Source: Billgrantia azerbaijanica (GTDB taxonomy: Bacteria; Pseudomonadota; Gammaproteobacteria; Pseudomonadales; Halomonadaceae). From it: a DNA stretch of 64,000 nucleotides. The DNA is taken from assembly GCA_004551485.1 (NCBI GenBank), contig SBLD01000016.1, forward strand, positions 20,279-84,278, in the 5' to 3' direction. Below, piece after piece: positions 56,292 to 64,000 of this stretch. Within the stretch, counting starts at the first letter, position 1. Each line of letters opens with the position of its first letter. The position numbers and the translations under genes were made by a program. The notes under the pieces are model-generated. The model saw nothing but the letters and a program-made list of their open reading frames with translations, was not told the origin of the DNA and made no database searches.

Positions 56292-57664
56292 GGTGCATTC
56301 CTCCGGTTGGCGGCGATGTCTCCGTTACAATCCCCATTCGAGGCATCGGAAAAGTCGCCGAAATAGGTCTGCCAGGCCCAGCGCAGGATCTCGCGATCCG
56401 GCGCCTCGCGCCCCTGGTAGGCGAGCTGGTCCTGGGCAAGGCTCAGAATGTCGCGGGGATGGCAGGCGAGCAGCGGCACCTTGTGGCGTGCGTGCAGCTC
56501 GTCGATGGCGAAGTCGGCAAGCTCCTGCTCGAAGGGCAGCCCTTGCGCCTGGCACTGCTGCCTCCAGATGGCCAGGTAGGCTTTCCGCTCGAGCGGTGCG
56601 AAGCGGATCTTGTAGCCGATGCGGCGCAGGAAGGCGGCATCGGCCAGCGACAGCGGGTCGAGGTTGGTGGAGAAGACCAGTGCCACGTCGAAGGGCACGC
56701 TGAAGTGGTAGCCATTGGCCAGCGCCAGGAAGTCGCAGCGCTCCTCCAGCGGCACGATCCAGCGATTGAACAGCTCGGTCGGCGTCATGCGCTGGCGGCC
56801 CAGGTCGTCGATCACCAGCATGCCGTTGTTGGCGAGCAATTGCACCGGCGCCTGGTGGATATGGGTAGCGGCGTCGTATTGCACCTCGAGTCGCTCCATG
56901 GTCAGCTCACCGCCGGTCACCACGCAGGGGCGGTGGCAGCGCACGTAGCGCGGGTCGTGGCCGTTGCCCAGGTAGAGCTGGGCAGCGGGTGGCGTCTCGC
57001 TCGGATCCTCCAGCGAGTGGTGCACGGCCGGGTCGAAGCAGCGCACCGCCTTGCCCCCCACCAGGATGGCGTGGGGCACCATCACCTCGCCCTCCAGCAG
57101 CCGCACCAGGCGCCGGGCGATGTAGCTCTTGCCGGTGCCGGCATGGCCATGGATGAACATGGCGCGGCCGGAGTGCAGCCCCGGGGCCAACTGGTCGAGC
57201 AGCGCCGGGTCGATCACCGTGTCGGCGAAGGCCTTTCTCACCGTTTCGCGATGGATGCCCACCTCGCAGAGCGCCTGTTCGTGCACCCGGGCGCTGTATT
57301 CCTCGAGGGTGACCGGCGCCTTGCCGCTGTAGCCGTCGCGGTTCAGCGCCTCCAGCGCCGAGGCGCGACCGCGATCGGTGAGGCCGAAGCGCAGTGCCCC
57401 GCTCTCGGCCTGGCCCCGCACCTCCACGCGCCCCTCCTCGCGCAGGAAGCGGCCCACCTCCTCCACCACACTGCCTGCCAGCGCGCTCTCACGGCTCAGC
57501 TGGTGCAGGTCGAGCACGCCCTGCTCGAAGAGCTGCTTGACCAGCAAGTCGCCCAGATACAGCAGCGACAGCCCGGTCTCCGCCACCGTGCCAGGGCGCG
57601 GCGCCCGCCGGGCCGCCGCGCGGCCGGCAGTGACGTTGTGGAATGTTGGCGCTTCCTGGAGCAT
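56288..57664 (-). CDS. AAA ATPase of the Tad cluster, function unknown
   Basis: 458 residues. An N-terminal helical region with winged-helix-like pattern (about 20-110) precedes an AAA domain: Walker A HGHAGTGKSYIARR (about residue 172), Walker B MLVIDDLGRQRM and a sensor-like FSTNLDP. The C-terminal helices include HPRDILSLAQDQLAYQG. No sigma-54 GAFTGA loop and no pilus-motor Asp or His boxes are present, so it is not TadA-like. It lies between the prepilin peptidase and rcpC genes and is translationally coupled to rcpC. Its role may be as an assembly chaperone or regulator. Confidence 0.75.
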   Translation of the reverse strand: MLQEAPTFHNVTAGRAAARRAPRPGTVAETGLSLLYLGDLLVKQLFEQGVLDLHQLSRESALAGSVVEEVGRFLREEGRVEVRGQAESGALRFGLTDRGRASALEALNRDGYSGKAPVTLEEYSARVHEQALCEVGIHRETVRKAFADTVIDPALLDQLAPGLHSGRAMFIHGHAGTGKSYIARRLVRLLEGEVMVPHAILVGGKAVRCFDPAVHHSLEDPSETPPAAQLYLGNGHDPRYVRCHRPCVVTGGELTMERLEVQYDAATHIHQAPVQLLANNGMLVIDDLGRQRMTPTELFNRWIVPLEERCDFLALANGYHFSVPFDVALVFSTNLDPLSLADAAFLRRIGYKIRFAPLERKAYLAIWRQQCQAQGLPFEQELADFAIDELHARHKVPLLACHPRDILSLAQDQLAYQGREAPDREILRWAWQTYFGDFSDASNGDCNGDIAANRRNAP

Positions 57665-57741
57665 GACCGACCTCACATTTTGTTACATTTCATTCGCTTT
57701 AACATTCAAAGGCATGGCAATATCCGCTCGTCTCTTACCGT

Positions 57742-58287
57742 CTATCCCAGTGGCCATTGCCAGACCATCCAAGCTGTCGTGCCAATCGCGATAGCCACAG
57801 CGAAGGGAAACTTCTTGCCCATTACTTCGCCTTCCTTTGGCTCTATATAGAGCGGCTTTCCAGTGACTACCAGCGTCTTTACCATCAAACCGTAGCGACT
57901 CCATGGTGACACCGAACTTCTATTGAAGAGCGCCGATGTGGCAAAAACCATCCCTATGACTCCACCGACAAGAATGCTAGCCAACCCTGCCTGAAATATT
58001 CCTATCGGCCCAAGAAGAGTTCCTAATGCAGCCATCAACTTGACGTCGCCTGCACCGGTAAATCCCAGCAAGTAACCTGGCAGAAAGACCGCCAGGCCGA
58101 CAAGTAATCCATAGATGGCGGCCAGGACACCGCCCGGGCCTGCCAGCACTCCCTGCAGCAGCAGCCCTGCAGCGGCCCCGGCCACAACTAGCATGTTGGA
58201 GATTCTCCGCGTGTGCAGATCCCAAGCCGCTGCGCTCCAGATCAACAGCAATACCAGACCGGGAATCAATACAGACTTGAGAATCAT
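57742..58287 (-). CDS. tadV: Type IV prepilin peptidase of the Tad system (TadV/CpaA)
   Basis: 181-residue inner-membrane aspartyl protease that cleaves Flp prepilin and the TadE pseudopilin. The two catalytic Asp residues are Asp23 (SAAAWDLHTRRISN) and Asp81 in FTGAGDVKLMAALG (the GxGD motif). About five or six hydrophobic segments are seen. It has no methyltransferase domain, as usual for Tad. The base composition is lower in G+C than tadA-tadC. Confidence 0.9.
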   Translation of the reverse strand: MILKSVLIPGLVLLLIWSAAAWDLHTRRISNMLVVAGAAAGLLLQGVLAGPGGVLAAIYGLLVGLAVFLPGYLLGFTGAGDVKLMAALGTLLGPIGIFQAGLASILVGGVIGMVFATSALFNRSSVSPWSRYGLMVKTLVVTGKPLYIEPKEGEVMGKKFPFAVAIAIGTTAWMVWQWPLG

Positions 58288-58363
58288 TGCAATTTACTCT
58301 TTCCGTTTAATAAGTGGCGGGTACTCAAGAAGAGGCACCCGCCACTGCGCCCCACCTACGTAA

Positions 58364-58561
58364 TCACGCTGAATAGTCTGTATCGGCGCTACTCAGCAGA
58401 GTATCAATCCTGCTCATGATACTATTTACGCTGCCTCCAATAGACACATAAAGAGCGGCACCTGCCGCGACCAGCAAGCCACACACCAAGGCCCACTCCA
58501 CGACCTCGGTGCCTTCCTCGTCCTTCCAAAAACGCTTGATCCCTTGCATCAGCTTGTTCAT
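58364..58561 (-). CDS. flp: Flp-type major pilin
   Basis: 65-residue prepilin. The leader ends at Gly17, followed by TEVVEW with Glu at +5, then the hydrophobic helix ALVCGLLVAAGAALYVSIG and a polar tail. ATG 58561 has AGGAGA six bases upstream. It is the first gene of the minus-strand tad cluster and the presumed pilus subunit. A Trp replaces the usual Tyr at +6. Confidence 0.93.
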   Translation of the reverse strand: MNKLMQGIKRFWKDEEGTEVVEWALVCGLLVAAGAALYVSIGGSVNSIMSRIDTLLSSADTDYSA

Positions 58562-58645
58562 GACATTTCTCCTAGGGATTGTGTCAATCAACCTGCGTTG
58601 CGTCGTTCAGGAGCGTCGACTTTTCGAACGCTCACGTGACTGAGC

Positions 58646-58704
58646 ATTGTAGTTACAAAGCAGTTACGCTTGGAGAATCTTGCAAGGGGGTAGGAGTATC
58701 TTGC
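58646..58704 (-). promoter_or_regulatory. Flp promoter region with two AraC-type direct repeats
   Basis: On the minus strand GCAAGATACTCC (58704-58693) and GCAAGATTCTCC (58683-58672) differ at one base and are 21 bp apart, two helical turns. The proximal copy reaches the -35 position of a -10 TACAAT (58651-58646); no good -35 hexamer exists there. This is the layout of class II AraC-family activator sites. The flp start codon is 85 bases downstream of the -10. Confidence 0.6.
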
Positions 58705-58864
58705 GGTGGTGAGTCCGGTAGGGCTTAGCCCACCGCCCGTACAGCTCTTGCACAAGAATGGAAAACTTGTCGATTGTTGTCGTATTGTCAAAGAAGCGTG
58801 AGGTTAGGCTAGGGACACAAGCCACCCTCTCGTGCCGTCTCCATCGCCTACCGTGAGCCGTTCC

Positions 58865-59992
58865 ATGCGCCGTTCCCCCCTTGCCGTCGCGCCTTCCATT
58901 GCTTCTGCTTTCCCCCTGGCCACCCTGCCCTGGCTGCTGGGCCTGCTGCTGATCGTCCTGCTCGCCGCTCCAACGCTGGCCCAGGAGCGCACGGCGGTGA
59001 TCGCATCGCGGGTGACGCTGGAGCCCTGGTCCGATCCGCTGGAGGCGCTGGGCACGCTGCGCGCCGACGAGAGCGTGACCCTTTCCGCCACGGTGACCGA
59101 GATCGTCGCCGAGCTCGCCTTCCGTGACGGCGAGGTAGTGGAGGCCGGCCAGTTGCTGATCCGCCTGGCCGACGAGGAGGAACAGGCCGACCTGCGCGTC
59201 GCCCAGGCACTGCGCGACGAGCGTCGCAATGCAGTGCACCGGCTCAGCCAGCTCGAGAGCCGCAACCTGGCGCCGCGCGCCGAGGTGGAGGACGCCCGGG
59301 CACAGCTGCGCCAAGTGGAGGCGGAGATCGAGGCGCTGCAAGCGCGGCTCGATAACTACCGGCTGCGCGCGCCCTTCGAGGGTCGGGTGGGCTTTCGCAA
59401 CATCAGCGTGGGCAGCCTGGTCACGCCCGGCACGGAGCTCGTCACACTCGACAAGCTCGATGTGATGAAGCTCGACTTCAGCGTGCCAGAGGTGTTTCTT
59501 GGCATCCTGGAGCCGGGCCTGCCGCTCACCGCGCACAGCCCCGCCTTTCCCGACGAGGCCTTCGAGGGTCAGGTGGCGAGCATCGGCTCGCGGGTCGATC
59601 CGGTCAGCCGCAGCGTGACGGTGCGCGCCGAACTGGCGAACCCCGAGCTGCGCCTGCGCCCGGGCATGCTGATGGAGGTGGTGGTGCAGCGCCGCCCACG
59701 CCAGGCGCTGGTGGTGCCGGAGTCGGTACTGATTCCCAGCGGCCAGCACCACTACGTGCTGGTGATCGACGAGGCCAACGACAACCGCATCGAGCGCCGT
59801 CGGGTAGAGGTGGGCGAACGGCGCACCGGCGAGGCGGAGATCCTCGACGGCCTGGCCGAGGGCGAGCTGGTGGTCAGCCACGGCGTGCAGCGCGCCCGTG
59901 AGGGCGACAGTGTGCAACTGCTCGGCATCGCCGACGACACGACGTCGATCCGCGAGATCCTCGAGGCCCACCGCGACGAGGGCAACGCCTGA
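58865..59992 (+). CDS. RND efflux periplasmic adaptor (membrane fusion protein)
   Basis: 375 residues with an N-terminal signal or anchor (about 25-48), a lipoyl/barrel-sandwich domain split by a coiled-coil hairpin (about 100-165; DLRVAQALRDERRNAVHRL), a beta-barrel domain and a membrane-proximal domain. The family segments YRLRAPFEGRVGFRNISVG and SIGSRVDPVSRSVTVRAELAN are clear. It bridges the permease to an outer-membrane channel not encoded here. The stop overlaps the permease start (TGATG). ATG 58865 has a weak ribosome site. Confidence 0.9.
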   Translation: MRRSPLAVAPSIASAFPLATLPWLLGLLLIVLLAAPTLAQERTAVIASRVTLEPWSDPLEALGTLRADESVTLSATVTEIVAELAFRDGEVVEAGQLLIRLADEEEQADLRVAQALRDERRNAVHRLSQLESRNLAPRAEVEDARAQLRQVEAEIEALQARLDNYRLRAPFEGRVGFRNISVGSLVTPGTELVTLDKLDVMKLDFSVPEVFLGILEPGLPLTAHSPAFPDEAFEGQVASIGSRVDPVSRSVTVRAELANPELRLRPGMLMEVVVQRRPRQALVVPESVLIPSGQHHYVLVIDEANDNRIERRRVEVGERRTGEAEILDGLAEGELVVSHGVQRAREGDSVQLLGIADDTTSIREILEAHRDEGNA

Positions 59993-62900
59993 TGCGCCTC
60001 TCCGATCTCTCCGTGCAGCGCCCGGTGCTGGCCACCGTGCTGGCCATGCTGATCGTCGCCTTTGGCCTGCTGGCGCTACAGCGCCTGCCGCTGCAGGAGT
60101 ACCCCTCCATCGACCCGCCGGTTGTGAGCATCGATACCCGCTATCCCGGCGCCTCGGCCAGCGTGGTGGAAACGCGCATCACCCAGCTGCTCGAGGACAG
60201 CATCGCCGGCGTCGAGGGCATTCAGTTGATCACCTCCACCAGCGAGGACGGACGCTCCAACATCACTATCGAGTTCCGCCTCGACATGGATATCAACGAG
60301 GCCGCCAACGACATCCGCGACCGCATCTCGGGAACGCGGGACAACCTGCCCGACGATGCCGACCCACCCGAGGTGCAGAAGGCCGACTCCAGCGAGGAGG
60401 TGGTGATCTGGCTCGCCCTCTCCGGCGAGGAATACAGCGTGCCGGCGCTCACCGACTACGCCAATCGCTACCTGGTGGATGGCTTCTCCGTGCAGCCCGG
60501 CGTGGCACGCGTGCGCGTGGGCGGCGGGATCGAGTACGCCATGCGCGTGTGGCTCGACCGCAACGCCCTGGCGGCGCGCAACCTGACGGTGAGCGACGTG
60601 GAGGCCGCGCTACGCGCCGAGAACGTGGAGTTGCCGGCAGGCACCATCGAGTCGCGCGACCGCCAGTTCCGCGTGCGCCTGCCACGCAGCTTCGCCACCC
60701 CCGACGACTTCGATCGCCTGGCGCTGACCCGCGGTGACGACGGCTACCTGGTGCGCCTGGGTGACGTGGCGCGGGTGGAGATCGGTGCGGTGGAGGATCG
60801 CTCGGTGTTCCGCGCCAACGGCGTGCCCATGGTGGGCCTGGGGATCATGAAGCAGTCCACGGCCAACGTGCTGGAGGTTTCCCGCGGCATAAAGGCGGAA
60901 CTCGAACGCGTACAACCGAGCCTGCCGGCGGGCATGTCGCTCACCCTCAACTACGACGCCTCGACCTTCGTCTCCGGCGCCATCGAGCAAGTGGTGATCA
61001 CCCTGTTCATCGCCCTGGGCCTGGTGGTGGTGGTGATCTTCCTGTTCCTCGGCAACGTGCGCGCTACCTTGATCCCCGCGGTGACGGTGCCAGTGGCACT
61101 GATCGGCGCCTTCATGGCGCTGGCGCTGATGGGCTTTTCCATCAACCTGCTCACCCTGCTGGCGCTGGTGCTGGCCATCGGCCTGCTCGTCGACGATGCC
61201 ATCGTGGTGCTCGAGAACATCCACCGCCGCATGCACGACTACGGCGAGACGCCGCTGGTGGCGGCCTTCCGCGGCACACGGCAGATCGCCTTCGCGGTGA
61301 TCGCCACCACCTTGGTGCTGGTGGCCGTGTTCGTGCCGCTGGGTTTCCTGCGTGGCAACGTGGGGCGACTGTTCTCAGAGTTCGCCCTGACCATGGCCGC
61401 GGCCGTGGTGATCTCCAGCGTGCTCGCCTTGTCGCTCACCCCAATGATGGCCTCGAAGATCCTCAAGCCGTCGATGTACGACACGGTGGTGGGACGCGCC
61501 GTGCAGTGGCTGCTGGAGCTCTCCCAGCGTGTCTACCACTTCCTGCTGGTAGGAGTGCTCAAGGCACGCCTGCTGGTGCTGGCGGCCTTCGTGGCGCTGA
61601 TCACCGCCACACTGTGGCTCGCCGACCAGTTGCCCAGCGAATACACCCCCCAGGAGGATCGCGGCAGCTTCATCATCCTGGTCAATGGCCCGGAAGGCGC
61701 CACCTTCGACTACATGATGGACTACATGGACGAAATCGAGACGCGCCTGGCGCCGCTGCATCGCTCCGGCGAGATCGAGCGGCTGCTGATCCGCGCGCCG
61801 CGCGGCTTCGGCAACCTCGAAAACTTCAACGGCGGCTTCGCCATCATTGGTCTCGCCGACTGGGGCACGCGCCGCGACGCCTGGACGATCATGGACGACG
61901 TGCGCGAACGGCTCGTCGACCTGCCCGGCGTGCAGGCCTTCCCGGTGATGCGCCAGGGTTTCGGTCAGCGCATCAGCAAACCGGTGGAGTTCGTGCTGGG
62001 CGGTGGCACCTACGAGGAACTGGTCGAGTGGCGCGACACCCTGATGGCGCACGTGCGCGAGAACAATCCGCGGCTGATCGGCCTGGACAGCAACTATCGC
62101 GAAACCCAGCCGCAGCTACGGGTGGACATCGACTATACCCGCGCCGCGGACCTCGGAGTCACCGTCAGCGAGATCGGCCGCACCCTGGAGGTGCTGCTGG
62201 GCGGGCGCAACGTGACGCGCTACCTCGACAACGGCGAGGAGTACGACGTCATCGTCGAGGGCATGCGCGACGGCCAGTCGAGCCCGCGGGCGCTGGACAA
62301 CATCCAGGTGCGCTCGGCCCGCACCGGTGAGCTGATCCCGCTGGCGAGCCTGGTGAGGCTCACCGACCTGGCCGGTGCCGGCACGCTCAACCGCTTCAAC
62401 CGCCTGCGCAGCATCACCATCGAGGCCAACCTGGCCGACGGCTATCCGCTGGGCGAGGCGCTGGCGTACCTGGAAAATACCGCCTCGGAGCTGTTGCCGG
62501 GTCATGCACAAACCGACGTGGCGGGCGCCTCGCGCGACTACCAGGAGTCGAGCGGTGCCACCACCTTCCTGCTGGTGCTCGGCGCCATGGTGGTCTTCCT
62601 GGTGCTCGCCGCACAGTTCGAGAGCTTCATCAACCCCTTCGTGATAATGCTCACCGTGCCGCTGGCGATGAGCGGCGCCATGCTGGGGCTGTACGTCACC
62701 GGGCAGTCGCTGAACATCTACAGCCAGGTGGGGCTGGTCATGCTGATCGGACTCGCCGCCAAGAACGGCATCCTGATCGTGGAGTTCGCCAACCAGTTGC
62801 GCGACCGCGGCGTGGCATTCCGCGACGCCCTGCTCGACGCTTCGGTGACGCGCCTGCGGCCGATCCTGATGACCGCCGTGACCACCATGGCCGGCTCGGT

Positions 62901-63105
62901 GCCGCTGATCGTATCCAGCGGCGCGGGCGCCGAATCGCGCATGGTGATTGGCACGGTGATCCTCGCCGGAGTGGCCGCCGCCACCTTCTTCACGCTGTTC
63001 GTGGTGCCGGTGGCCTACGACCTGATGGCGCGCCGCACCGGCTCGCCCGGTGAGGTGGCGCGCCGCCTGGAGGCGGAGATGGGCGATGGCCCGGCGGGGC
63101 ATTGA
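59992..63105 (+). CDS. RND multidrug efflux permease (HAE-1 / AcrB superfamily)
   Basis: 1037-residue inner-membrane proton-drug antiporter with 12 predicted helices and two large periplasmic loops. The N terminus is typical (QRPVLATVLAMLIVAFGLLAL and LPLQEYPSIDPPVV). The proton-relay Asp-Asp is in VDDAIVVLENIHRR (about residue 402), and the second-half partner is in GLAAKNGILIVEFANQL (Lys near residue 925). With the adaptor it forms a two-gene operon lacking an outer-membrane factor. The substrate is not predictable. Confidence 0.93.
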   Translation: MRLSDLSVQRPVLATVLAMLIVAFGLLALQRLPLQEYPSIDPPVVSIDTRYPGASASVVETRITQLLEDSIAGVEGIQLITSTSEDGRSNITIEFRLDMDINEAANDIRDRISGTRDNLPDDADPPEVQKADSSEEVVIWLALSGEEYSVPALTDYANRYLVDGFSVQPGVARVRVGGGIEYAMRVWLDRNALAARNLTVSDVEAALRAENVELPAGTIESRDRQFRVRLPRSFATPDDFDRLALTRGDDGYLVRLGDVARVEIGAVEDRSVFRANGVPMVGLGIMKQSTANVLEVSRGIKAELERVQPSLPAGMSLTLNYDASTFVSGAIEQVVITLFIALGLVVVVIFLFLGNVRATLIPAVTVPVALIGAFMALALMGFSINLLTLLALVLAIGLLVDDAIVVLENIHRRMHDYGETPLVAAFRGTRQIAFAVIATTLVLVAVFVPLGFLRGNVGRLFSEFALTMAAAVVISSVLALSLTPMMASKILKPSMYDTVVGRAVQWLLELSQRVYHFLLVGVLKARLLVLAAFVALITATLWLADQLPSEYTPQEDRGSFIILVNGPEGATFDYMMDYMDEIETRLAPLHRSGEIERLLIRAPRGFGNLENFNGGFAIIGLADWGTRRDAWTIMDDVRERLVDLPGVQAFPVMRQGFGQRISKPVEFVLGGGTYEELVEWRDTLMAHVRENNPRLIGLDSNYRETQPQLRVDIDYTRAADLGVTVSEIGRTLEVLLGGRNVTRYLDNGEEYDVIVEGMRDGQSSPRALDNIQVRSARTGELIPLASLVRLTDLAGAGTLNRFNRLRSITIEANLADGYPLGEALAYLENTASELLPGHAQTDVAGASRDYQESSGATTFLLVLGAMVVFLVLAAQFESFINPFVIMLTVPLAMSGAMLGLYVTGQSLNIYSQVGLVMLIGLAAKNGILIVEFANQLRDRGVAFRDALLDASVTRLRPILMTAVTTMAGSVPLIVSSGAGAESRMVIGTVILAGVAAATFFTLFVVPVAYDLMARRTGSPGEVARRLEAEMGDGPAGH

Positions 63106-63131
63106 GGAAGAAAGGCGAAGCGCCCCCGCTC

Positions 63132-63350
63132 TCAAGTCCGATGCTTCGGGGCTCGTCGATGCGACGTCGACTGCCCCCGGGGAGCGGGGATCCCGCTGGC
63201 GAACAACCAGCAGGTCAGCATGGCATCCGCCGTGGCCAGCCAGAAATAACCGCTCATCGCCAACGGCAGCCAGGCAACCGGCAGGTATGGCGACTTGAGG
63301 ACGCCCCGACGGGAAGCCCGCTCAACCGGAAATCGAATCACCTTGGCCAT
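63132..63350 (-). CDS. Small predicted membrane protein
   Basis: 72 residues. A basic N terminus (MAKVIRFPVERASRRG) precedes one or two hydrophobic segments (about 22-52, PYLPVAWLPLAMSGYFWLATADAMLTCWLF) and a polar basic tail. GGAGG lies nine bases before the ATG. It is convergent with the RND permease. The basic-then-hydrophobic layout and good ribosome site favour a real gene, though I recognise no family. Confidence 0.5.
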   Translation of the reverse strand: MAKVIRFPVERASRRGVLKSPYLPVAWLPLAMSGYFWLATADAMLTCWLFASGIPAPRGQSTSHRRAPKHRT

Positions 63351-63734
63351 GATGATGGCCCTCCACGCTTCTCTGGTACGCCAGGAGCCTGCTTCGGCTC
63401 GGCCTGTCCGGCCAAGAGCACATACGCTTCACAGGCTTCCGAGAATGGCGATGTGACCACTGCCCTCGCCATTCTTCTCTGTTTTTCCTGTTTCTTTTTG
63501 TCCTGTTTCGTCTTCCCTTGTTTGATCTTGCCCCGTTACTCCGTTTGATTGGCCCGTCCGTGGCTTCCTGTCATTTTAGTAAAATCTGCATCATCTCATT
63601 CTGTTTAATGAATCAACCGATAGCTCAGCAATATTTTGAAACATAGTATTACAATGCGAATCATACAAGCCGCCAAGACACACGTCACAGCTGCAACGCA
63701 CCTGTGGGTGCTGGTCATTGTCAGGCAAGTGGGC
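63351..63734. other. Non-coding AT-rich tract with a long pyrimidine run
   Basis: No supported gene. From about 63465 to 63560 the plus strand is strongly T/C-rich. From about 63570 to 63665 the sequence is the most A+T-rich stretch in this part of the window and carries several promoter-like hexamers (TATTACAAT near 63647). The composition differs sharply from the flanking genes. Confidence 0.5.
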
Positions 63735-63740
63735 TAGTGG

Positions 63741-63921
63741 TGATGCTGACCGTGGCGTTCGCCAACCGGCCGGGCGACCGCGGCATGGCCTTCCGCAACG
63801 CCCTGCTCGCTGCCTTGGTGACACGGCTTGGCCAATCCAGATGACCACGGTGAACACCGCACCCGTCTCCAACGGCGCGGTCGTCGGCATCGCGCATGGT
63901 GATCCTCGCTGCTGTCAACCC
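63741..63921 (+). pseudogene. Remnant of an RND permease gene 3' region
   Basis: The plus strand aligns with the C-terminal part of the intact permease gene (about 62770-62970): FANRPGDRGMAFRNALLAALVTRL parallels the intact FANQLRDRGVAFRDALLDASVTRL in composition. One base is missing near 63830 relative to the intact gene, after which the frame stops (TGA at 63839). Further on, ATCGCGCATGGTGATCCTCGC still matches the SRMVI/VILA region. No start or upstream half is present. Confidence 0.75.
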
Positions 63922-63964
63922 TGGATTCATAGAATAACCGCAGCACTTTGGGCACCACGGTGGA

Positions 63965-63998
63965 GGCAGGAGGGCCAGCGCCGGTACCCTCCCTGCTT
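63965..63998 (+). terminator. Possible terminator at window end
   Basis: GCAGGAGGG and CCCTCCCTGC can pair with one bulge around a 13-base loop, followed by TTTA at the edge. It is weak. Confidence 0.25.
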
Positions 63999-64000
63999 TA

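Overview
The window is one continuous piece of a high-GC (roughly two-thirds G+C by eye) gammaproteobacterial chromosome. Protein families and gene order (ycgN-ycgL-rnd, recR-ybaB-dnaX, fabH-like-mlaA-rssB-rssC, a Pho box before pstS) suggest a Halomonas-type member of the Oceanospirillales. This is inferred from composition and families; there is no rRNA gene to prove it. I see no tRNA, rRNA, CRISPR array, intact insertion sequence or prophage. The only structural RNA is 4.5S RNA.

Layout. 1-4.9 kb: the 3' part of an ArsC-type phosphatase gene, then pstSCAB on the minus strand behind a Pho box. 4.9-11 kb: a Bcr/CflA exporter, transaldolase, and a tightly coupled minus-strand operon of a FabH-like synthase, MlaA, an RssB-like PP2C regulator with a degenerate receiver, and a STAS anti-anti-sigma protein. 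11-24 kb: hrpA, fadD, a three-gene operon (small membrane protein, von Willebrand A protein, YafJ-type amidotransferase), oligopeptidase B, and a secreted protein made mostly of Asp-Gly-Ser and Gly-Ser repeats. 23.5-31.6 kb: ycgN, ycgL, rnd, recR, ybaB, dnaX, rmuC, cysK and a small unknown gene. 31.7 kb: 4.5S RNA.

32-36.1 kb holds the least explained pair: an ATP-grasp enzyme followed by a 678-residue protein whose C-terminal half has a papain-like Gln-Cys-His-Asn arrangement, with tlyA close behind. 36.2-44.5 kb: a REP-like repeat, an MscK-type channel gene with a ten-G tract, pldA, an elaB/yqjD-yqjE-yqjK set, and a BaiN/HI0933-type flavoprotein.

44.9-58.6 kb is a complete-looking Tad/Flp pilus locus: Flp pilin, prepilin peptidase, an unusual AAA ATPase, RcpC, RcpA secretin, a short lipoprotein, TadZ, TadA, TadB, TadC, TadD, TadE and TadG, all on the minus strand. 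A convergent AraC-family regulator with a pseudo-receiver lies at its far end. Two 12-bp near-identical direct repeats 21 bp apart stand next to the flp promoter in the geometry used by AraC-type activators. 58.9-63.1 kb: an RND efflux adaptor and permease, then a small membrane protein and a decayed fragment of an RND permease gene.
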